Assembly (NCBI GenBank): GCA_030067055.1
Contig: JASJAL010000170.1
Coordinates: 1 to 9,190 of the forward strand
Length of the DNA stretch: 9,190 nucleotides
Source: Kiloniellales bacterium
Lineage (GTDB): Bacteria; Pseudomonadota; Alphaproteobacteria; Kiloniellales; JAKSBE01
Reading direction: 5' to 3'
This document shows, one piece after another, positions 5,123-9,190 of the stretch (within the stretch, counting starts at the first letter, position 1; every line of letters begins with the position of its first letter). The notes under the pieces were generated by a model. It was given only the letters and a program-made list of their open reading frames with translations, was not told the DNA's origin and made no database searches. A program made the position numbers and the translations under genes.

Positions 5123-5686
5123 ATGGTGCGGCTGACGCGCATCTACACCCGTGGAGGCGACGGGGGCGAGACCTCGCTGGGCAGCGGCGCGCGGGTCGCC
5201 AAGCACGACCTGCGGGTCGCGGCCTACGGTACCGTCGACGAGGCCAACGCCGCGATCGGTCTCGCCCGCTTGCACACCGCCGACGACAGCGACGCGATCC
5301 TGGCGCGGGTGCAGAACGACCTCTTCGACCTGGGCAGCGACCTCTGCACCCCCGAAGAGGAAAACCCCAAGCATCCGCCGCTGCGGATGACCGCCGAGCA
5401 GGTCGAGCGCCTGGAGCAGGAGATCGATCGGCTCAACGTCGACCTGGATCCGCTGACCTCCTTCGTCCTGCCCGGCGGGCGGCCCGCGGCTGCTTACCTG
5501 CACCTGGCCCGCACGGTGACCCGGCGGGCCGAGCGGGAGATGACCGCTCTTGCGGCGGTCGAGGCCGTCAATCCGGAGGCTCTGCGCTACATCAATCGCC
5601 TGTCTGACCTGCTCTTCGTCCTGTCCCGCTACGAGAACGACCTCGGGGCCGCCGACATTCTGTGGATACCGGGAAAAAACCGCTGA
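5123..5686 (+). CDS. pduO: PduO-type ATP:cob(I)alamin adenosyltransferase
   Basis: Transfers the adenosyl group of ATP to cob(I)alamin (or cob(I)yrinic acid diamide), making coenzyme B12; acts in the cytoplasm as a trimer with active sites between subunits. At 187 residues it has the normal length. Family marks: the ATP loop TRGGDGGETSLGSG (9-22), the helix AYGTVDEANAAIGLAR (34-49) with Asp39, FVLPGG (114-119) with Phe114 at the position that displaces the lower axial ligand, RTVTRRAER (130-138) with the ATP-binding Arg130 and Arg134, and INRLSDLLFVLSR (157-169). These correspond to D35, F112, R128 and R132 of the Lactobacillus enzyme by alignment from memory. GGGAGG lies 6 bases before the ATG. 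It precedes etfBA, a known alphaproteobacterial arrangement, which fits supply of B12 to methylmalonyl-CoA mutase. No cobalamin riboswitch was recognised upstream. The symbol denotes the family, not a propanediol operon. Confidence 0.93.
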   Translation: MVRLTRIYTRGGDGGETSLGSGARVAKHDLRVAAYGTVDEANAAIGLARLHTADDSDAILARVQNDLFDLGSDLCTPEEENPKHPPLRMTAEQVERLEQEIDRLNVDLDPLTSFVLPGGRPAAAYLHLARTVTRRAEREMTALAAVEAVNPEALRYINRLSDLLFVLSRYENDLGAADILWIPGKNR

Positions 5687-5699
5687 AATCCAGGCGGTT
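5678..5699 (+). terminator. Weak hairpin at the adenosyltransferase stop
   Basis: AACCGC (5678-5683) pairs with GCGGTT (5694-5699) around a 10-base loop that includes the TGA stop. No T-run follows, so at best this is a Rho-independent remnant or an mRNA 3'-end stabiliser. A separate promoter just downstream does suggest that a transcript boundary lies here. Confidence 0.2.
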
Positions 5700-5717
5700 A
5701 CGCCACCCTGGCGAGAA

Positions 5718-5747
5718 TTGACAGCCGCTTTCCCTTAAGTCTATTGT
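5718..5747 (+). promoter_or_regulatory. Sigma70-type promoter for etfB-etfA-hbd
   Basis: A perfect -35 TTGACA (5718-5723), an 18-base spacer and TATTGT (5742-5747; 4 of 6 to consensus). The expected start is near 5754, giving a leader of about 96 bases before etfB. This suggests the ETF operon can be transcribed independently of the adenosyltransferase gene. Confidence 0.6.
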
Positions 5748-5773
5748 GCGACTGCGAAAAACCCAGGAGCTCT

Positions 5774-5790
5774 GCGGCCTTGCGGGCCGC
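5774..5790 (+). other. GC-rich stem-loop in the etfB leader
   Basis: GCGGCC (5774-5779) and GGCCGC (5785-5790) form a perfect six-base stem with loop TTGCG, and outer CT/AG bases can extend it with a small bulge. It starts about 20 bases into the predicted leader and is not followed by a T-tract. Possible roles are mRNA stability or translational control; none is shown. Confidence 0.4.
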
Positions 5791-5849
5791 GCAGACGCTC
5801 TCACGACAATTGGATCCAACGAATTTAGCCAATCGGGGCAGGCTGGGCG

Positions 5850-6599
5850 ATGAAGCTACTCGTACCCGTCAAGCGGGTCATCGACTACAACGTCAAGATC
5901 CGGGTCAAGCCGGACCAGACCGGGGTCGAGACGCAGAACGTCAAGATGGCGATGAATCCCTTCTGCGAGATCGCGGTCGAAGAGGCGATCCGCATGAAGG
6001 AAGCCGGCATCGCCAGTGAAGTCATCATCTTTTCCGCCGGCACGGCGCAGTCGCAGGAGACCATCCGCACCGGCCTGGCGATGGGCGGTGACCGCGGCAT
6101 CCTGGTCGAGAGCGAGACCCCGCTGGAGCCCCTGGCCGTGGCGAAGCTGCTGAAGGCGGTGGTCGAGCGCGAGGGCCCGGAGATCATCCTGCTGGGCAAG
6201 CAGGCGATCGACGGCGACAACAACCAGACCGGCCAGATGCTGGCCGCCCTGCTCGGCTGGTCCCAAGGCACCTTCGCCTCGAAGCTCGAAAAGGCGGACG
6301 GCGGCATCAAGGTCACCCGCGAGGTCGACGGCGGCCTCGAGACCCTGGACCTGAAGCTGCCGGCGGTGGTCAGCGTCGACCTCCGGCTCAACGAGCCGCG
6401 CTACGCCTCGCTGCCGAACATCATGAAGGCGAAGAAGAAGCCCATCGAGACCCTGTCGCCCGCCGACCTCGGCGTCGACGTGACCCCGCGCGTCCAGGTC
6501 CTCAAGGTGGTCGAGCCGCCGGCCCGCGAGGCCGGCGTCAAGGTGGCCTCCGTCGCGGAGCTGGTCGACAAGCTGAAGAACGAAGCGAAGGTGATCTGA
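5850..6599 (+). CDS. etfB: Electron transfer flavoprotein beta subunit
   Basis: ETF-beta (249 residues, normal length) forms a cytoplasmic heterodimer with ETF-alpha that accepts electrons from acyl-CoA dehydrogenases and passes them to ETF:ubiquinone oxidoreductase. Visible signatures: [19 protein letters not shown] at the N-terminus, [16 protein letters not shown] (36-51), the AMP-binding stretch [14 protein letters not shown] (116-129), and the dehydrogenase recognition loop [20 protein letters not shown] (178-197). This is the group I (mitochondrial-type, housekeeping) ETF rather than the nitrogen-fixation FixA. Lys193 and Lys196 match the two lysines methylated by ETFB methyltransferase in human ETF. 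The start is fixed by the conserved N-terminus, though its Shine-Dalgarno is weak. The stop overlaps the etfA start by one base (TGATG), implying translational coupling. Confidence 0.97.
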   Translation: MKLLVPVKRVIDYNVKIRVKPDQTGVETQNVKMAMNPFCEIAVEEAIRMKEAGIASEVIIFSAGTAQSQETIRTGLAMGGDRGILVESETPLEPLAVAKLLKAVVEREGPEIILLGKQAIDGDNNQTGQMLAALLGWSQGTFASKLEKADGGIKVTREVDGGLETLDLKLPAVVSVDLRLNEPRYASLPNIMKAKKKPIETLSPADLGVDVTPRVQVLKVVEPPAREAGVKVASVAELVDKLKNEAKVI

Positions 6600-7543
6600 T
6601 GAGCATCCTGGTCATCGCCGAGCACGACAACGCCGAACTCAAGCCCTCGACCCTGCACACCGTGACCGCGGCGGGCGAACTGGGCGGCGAGATCCACGTC
6701 CTGGTCGCCGGCCAGGGCAGCGCCGGTGTCGCCGAGACCGCCGCCAAGGTGGCCGGCGTCGCCAAGGTCCTGCACGCCGAAGCCGAGGCCTACGAGCACC
6801 AGCTGGCCGAGAACCTGGCGCCGCTGATCGTGAAGCTGGCCGGTGGCTACGGCCACGTCCTGGCGCCAGCCACGACCTTCGGCAAGAACGTCATGCCGCG
6901 GGCGGCCGCACTGCTCGACGTCCAGCAGATCTCGGACATCAGCGGCATCGAGAGCCCGGACACCTTCGTGCGCCCGATCTACGCCGGCAACGCGATGGCG
7001 ACCGTGCAGTCGACCGACGCGATCAAGGTGATCACGGTCCGCTCAACCGCCTTCGACGCGGCCGCTGAAGAGGGCGGCGCCGGCACGGTCGAGGCCGTCG
7101 AGGCGACCGGGGACAGCGGCCTGGCGAGCTTCCTCGGCCAGGAGCTGACCAAGTCCGAGCGGCCGGAGCTGACCTCGGCGCGGATCGTCATCTCCGGCGG
7201 CCGCGGCATGCAGAGCGGCGACAACTTCGCCATGCTGGAGAAGATCGCCGACAAGCTCGGCGCGGCCGTGGGCGCCTCGCGCGCCGCCGTCGACGCCGGC
7301 TTCGTGCCCAACGACTATCAGGTCGGCCAGACCGGCAAGGTGGTGGCGCCGGACCTCTACGTGGCGGTCGGCATCTCGGGGGCGATCCAGCACCTGGCCG
7401 GCATGAAGGACTCCAAGGTCATCGTCGCAATCAACAAGGACGAGGAAGCGCCGATCTTCCAGGTCGCCGACTACGGGCTGGTCGCCGACCTCTTCCAGGC
7501 GGTTCCGGAGCTGGAGCAGGAGTTGGAAAAGCAAGGGTCCTAA
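6599..7543 (+). CDS. etfA: Electron transfer flavoprotein alpha subunit
   Basis: ETF-alpha (314 residues, family-typical) supplies the FAD site of the ETF heterodimer. The N-terminal domain (1-185) has the Rossmann-like ETF fold, opening [18 protein letters not shown]. The FAD domain follows: [11 protein letters not shown] (194-204) with Arg202, [12 protein letters not shown] (224-235) with Ser227/Arg228, [11 protein letters not shown] (241-251) with Thr245, and [12 protein letters not shown] (258-269) with His265. Each lies 21 residues before the equivalent human residue as I recall it (R223, S248, R249, T266, H286), so the cofactor site looks complete. AAGG lies 7 bases before the ATG, inside the end of etfB. 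Only 48 bases separate its stop from the dehydrogenase gene, so the three genes probably form one transcript. Confidence 0.97.
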   Translation: MSILVIAEHDNAELKPSTLHTVTAAGELGGEIHVLVAGQGSAGVAETAAKVAGVAKVLHAEAEAYEHQLAENLAPLIVKLAGGYGHVLAPATTFGKNVMPRAAALLDVQQISDISGIESPDTFVRPIYAGNAMATVQSTDAIKVITVRSTAFDAAAEEGGAGTVEAVEATGDSGLASFLGQELTKSERPELTSARIVISGGRGMQSGDNFAMLEKIADKLGAAVGASRAAVDAGFVPNDYQVGQTGKVVAPDLYVAVGISGAIQHLAGMKDSKVIVAINKDEEAPIFQVADYGLVADLFQAVPELEQELEKQGS

Positions 7544-7591
7544 CGGGCCGCGCGCTCACCCCCCGGGCGTGAAACCGATGATCGGACTGCC

Positions 7592-8506
7592 ATGACTAAC
7601 ACAGTCGCAAACGAATCCCTTCCGCCGGTCCCCGAATTCCGGACCGTCGGCGTCATCGGTGCCGGCCAGATGGGCAGCGGCATCGTCCACGTCTCCGCAC
7701 TGGCCGGTTACGACGTTTGCCTGTCCGACTTGAGCGAAGAGAACCTCGACAAGGCGCTAGCCAGCATCGACCGGAACATGGAGCGCCAGGTCGGCGGCGG
7801 CAAGATCACGAAGGACGAGAAGACCACGGCCTTGGCCCGGATCAAGACCGGGACCAGCTATGAAATCTTCGGCGATTGCGACATCGTGATCGAATGCGCG
7901 GTCGAGAACGAGGAGATCAAGCGCTCGATCCTCAAGGACCTCTGCGCCGCCGTTCGCCCCGACACGGTGATCGCGACCAACACCTCTTCGATCTCGATCA
8001 CCCGCCTGGCCGCGATCACCGACCGACCGGGTCGCTTCATCGGCATGCACTTCATGAACCCGGTGCCGGTGATGGAGCTGATCGAGCTGATCCGCGGGAT
8101 CGCGACCGACGAGGACACCTTCGCCGCGGTCCGCGAGATGGCGCTGCGCCTCGGCAAGACCCCGGCATCGGCCGAGGATTTTCCGGCCTTCATCGTCAAC
8201 CGCATCCTGCTGCCGATGATCAACGAGGCGGTCTACACCCTCTACGAGGGAGTCGGCTCGGTCGAGGCCATCGACACCGCGATGAAGCTCGGTGCCCGGC
8301 ACCCCATGGGCCCGCTGGAGCTGGCCGACTTCATCGGCCTCGACACCTGCCTGGCGGTCATGCACGTGCTCTACGAAGGCCTGGCGGACTCCAAGTATCG
8401 GCCCTGCCCGCTGCTGGTGAAGTACGTCGAGGCCGGTTGGGTCGGCCGGAAGTCTGGCCGTGGCTTCTACGACTACGCCGGCGACACCCCGGTCCCGACC
8501 CGTTGA
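7592..8506 (+). CDS. hbd: L-3-hydroxyacyl-CoA (3-hydroxybutyryl-CoA) dehydrogenase
   Basis: Oxidises L-3-hydroxyacyl-CoA to 3-ketoacyl-CoA with NAD+, or runs in reverse in butyryl-CoA synthesis. It is a stand-alone 304-residue enzyme of the Hbd/PaaH/FadB2 type, not the multifunctional FadB. The Rossmann motif is VGVIGAGQMGSGI (19-31). Catalytic residues follow the mammalian enzyme with a constant offset of five: Ser132 (NTSSIS), His153 in GMHFMNPVPVMELIE (151-165), Glu165 and Asn203 (FIVNRIL). The C-terminal helical dimer domain contains GARHPMGPLELADFIGLD (234-251). The ending GRKSGRGFYDY (285-295) is family standard. The ATG at 7592 leaves about 16 residues before the Rossmann strand; the Shine-Dalgarno is poor, so translation may rely on upstream ribosomes. 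Position after etfBA fits beta-oxidation or polyhydroxybutyrate-linked acyl-CoA metabolism. Confidence 0.95.
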   Translation: MTNTVANESLPPVPEFRTVGVIGAGQMGSGIVHVSALAGYDVCLSDLSEENLDKALASIDRNMERQVGGGKITKDEKTTALARIKTGTSYEIFGDCDIVIECAVENEEIKRSILKDLCAAVRPDTVIATNTSSISITRLAAITDRPGRFIGMHFMNPVPVMELIELIRGIATDEDTFAAVREMALRLGKTPASAEDFPAFIVNRILLPMINEAVYTLYEGVGSVEAIDTAMKLGARHPMGPLELADFIGLDTCLAVMHVLYEGLADSKYRPCPLLVKYVEAGWVGRKSGRGFYDYAGDTPVPTR

Positions 8507-8599
8507 GCGGAGCCATCCCGCACCACCACTAGGCGTGGCCGCATTCCCGCGTCGGACCGTCCGCGCCAGATGGACAAAGAGGCCTGGCCCCGGCGGCTG

Positions 8600-9148
8600 T
8601 CAGGCGCGCTTCGGCAAGCAGTAGATCAGGCAGGGGCAAGGCGCGTCGCGCTCGACGGATTCGGCGACGCTGCTCTTGATCAGCGACTCCAGGCGGCCCT
8701 GTCGATCGTGCCCCATGACGATCAAATCCACGTCGTTTTCCTTGGCGACCTTGATGATTTCCTCGGCAACGTCGCCTGATCTGACAAAGGTCTTGATGGC
8801 CTTGGCTGCGCTGTCTCTTGTGTAGGCTGCCGCCTCGGCGACGATGGTGTCGGCAAGTTCCGTGGAGAGTCGCGCCACGTAGGCACTGCGCTCGACGTCT
8901 TTGCTCACCGCGAAGCGGCCCTGGCTCCGTATCGACGAACTGTACCAAGCATCGTAGTTCTGCCTTTTCAGGACGCCCTCGACGATCGCCCCTTCGATCA
9001 GTTCGTCCGTGACCTTCTCCGGTTCGATCACGCAGAGAAGACCGAGGTGGGCGTCATAGCTGTCAGCGAGGGCACAGGCGATTTCCAGTGCCGTGTTGCT
9101 CGCTTCCGTGCCATCCACGGCGACGAGAACGCGTTTGGTCACGGTCAT
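8600..9148 (-). CDS. Universal stress protein (UspA family), long form
   Basis: The protein opens with KRVLVAVDGTEASNTALEIA (5-24), the Usp first strand and helix with Asp12, and closes with VDLIVMGHDRQGRLESLIKSS and APCPCLI (169-175), the standard C-terminal strand. At 182 residues it is about 40 longer than ordinary Usp domains; the extra lies between strands 2 and 3 (about 43-105) and carries charged helices. The ATP-loop G-2x-G-9x-G-S/T is degenerate: Gly146 is kept, but the second Gly is Arg149 and the third is Ser159. It may therefore bind ATP poorly, like E. coli UspA itself. Start: ATG 9148 has GGAGG only 2 bases before it, whereas GTG 9142 lies 8 bases from the same site, so the true protein may be 180 residues. 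It is convergent with hbd, with a 93-base gap in which I see no clear terminator. Confidence 0.92.
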   Translation of the reverse strand: MTVTKRVLVAVDGTEASNTALEIACALADSYDAHLGLLCVIEPEKVTDELIEGAIVEGVLKRQNYDAWYSSSIRSQGRFAVSKDVERSAYVARLSTELADTIVAEAAAYTRDSAAKAIKTFVRSGDVAEEIIKVAKENDVDLIVMGHDRQGRLESLIKSSVAESVERDAPCPCLIYCLPKRA

Positions 9149-9150
9149 AT

Positions 9151-9157
9151 CCTCCCC
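9151..9157 (-). promoter_or_regulatory. Shine-Dalgarno that favours a GTG start in the Usp gene
   Basis: On the minus strand GGGGAGG ends 2 bases before ATG 9148 but 8 bases before the in-frame GTG at 9142. The second spacing is the efficient one. The two starts differ by two residues. Confidence 0.6.
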
Positions 9158-9190
9158 AGGTTTCGACCAACCGACGACAGTAAAGAGACA

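Noticed and set aside
8507..8599. Terminator between hbd and the Usp gene
   Set aside because: Only a short CGGAC/GTCCG dyad with a one-base centre is present, with no T-tract on either strand.

Overview
The window looks like chromosomal DNA from a high-GC alphaproteobacterium, probably a Rhodospirillales/Kiloniellales-type lineage. The evidence is strong third-position G/C bias, many alphaproteobacterial protein families, and one recognisable gene order: HIG1-type twin-membrane protein, PduO-type cobalamin adenosyltransferase, etfB, etfA, 3-hydroxyacyl-CoA dehydrogenase. I see no phage, IS element, CRISPR array, tRNA or rRNA.

Layout. 1-221 (minus): 5' part of an OsmC-family gene cut by the window edge. 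408-1729 (plus): a LysE/RhtB exporter followed 5 bases later by an Asp/Glu-racemase-superfamily protein. 1708-2133 (minus): a small lipoprotein whose end overlaps the racemase-like gene. 2362-2775 (plus): a VOC-family protein. 2797-3507 (minus): a HAD hydrolase. 3634-3828 (plus): a HIG1-domain membrane protein. 3818-4117 (minus): a Cro/C1-type HTH regulator. 4276-4620 (plus): a leucine-zipper plus histone-H1-like tail protein. 4754-4945 (plus): a small unknown ORF with an excellent ribosome binding site. 5123-5686 (plus): ATP:cob(I)alamin adenosyltransferase. 5850-8506 (plus): etfB-etfA-hbd. 8600-9148 (minus): a long universal stress protein.

How the genes fit together. The right half is a fatty-acid/branched-chain acyl-CoA oxidation block: ETF takes electrons from acyl-CoA dehydrogenases, the L-3-hydroxyacyl-CoA dehydrogenase performs a later beta-oxidation step, and the adenosyltransferase supplies coenzyme B12, which methylmalonyl-CoA mutase needs for propionyl-CoA from odd-chain or branched substrates. 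The left half is a set of small, mostly unrelated housekeeping or stress genes.

The most interesting part is 3.8-4.95 kb. An HTH regulator gene and an H1-like gene diverge from a short intergenic region that carries a good sigma70-type promoter and two near-identical 16-bp palindromes exactly 31 bp apart. One palindrome lies between -35 and -10 and the other just after the expected start. This looks like a self-contained repressor/operator circuit controlling a nucleoid-associated-type protein, placed between HIG1 and the adenosyltransferase, which I remember as usually close neighbours. This system is inferred from sequence and untested.
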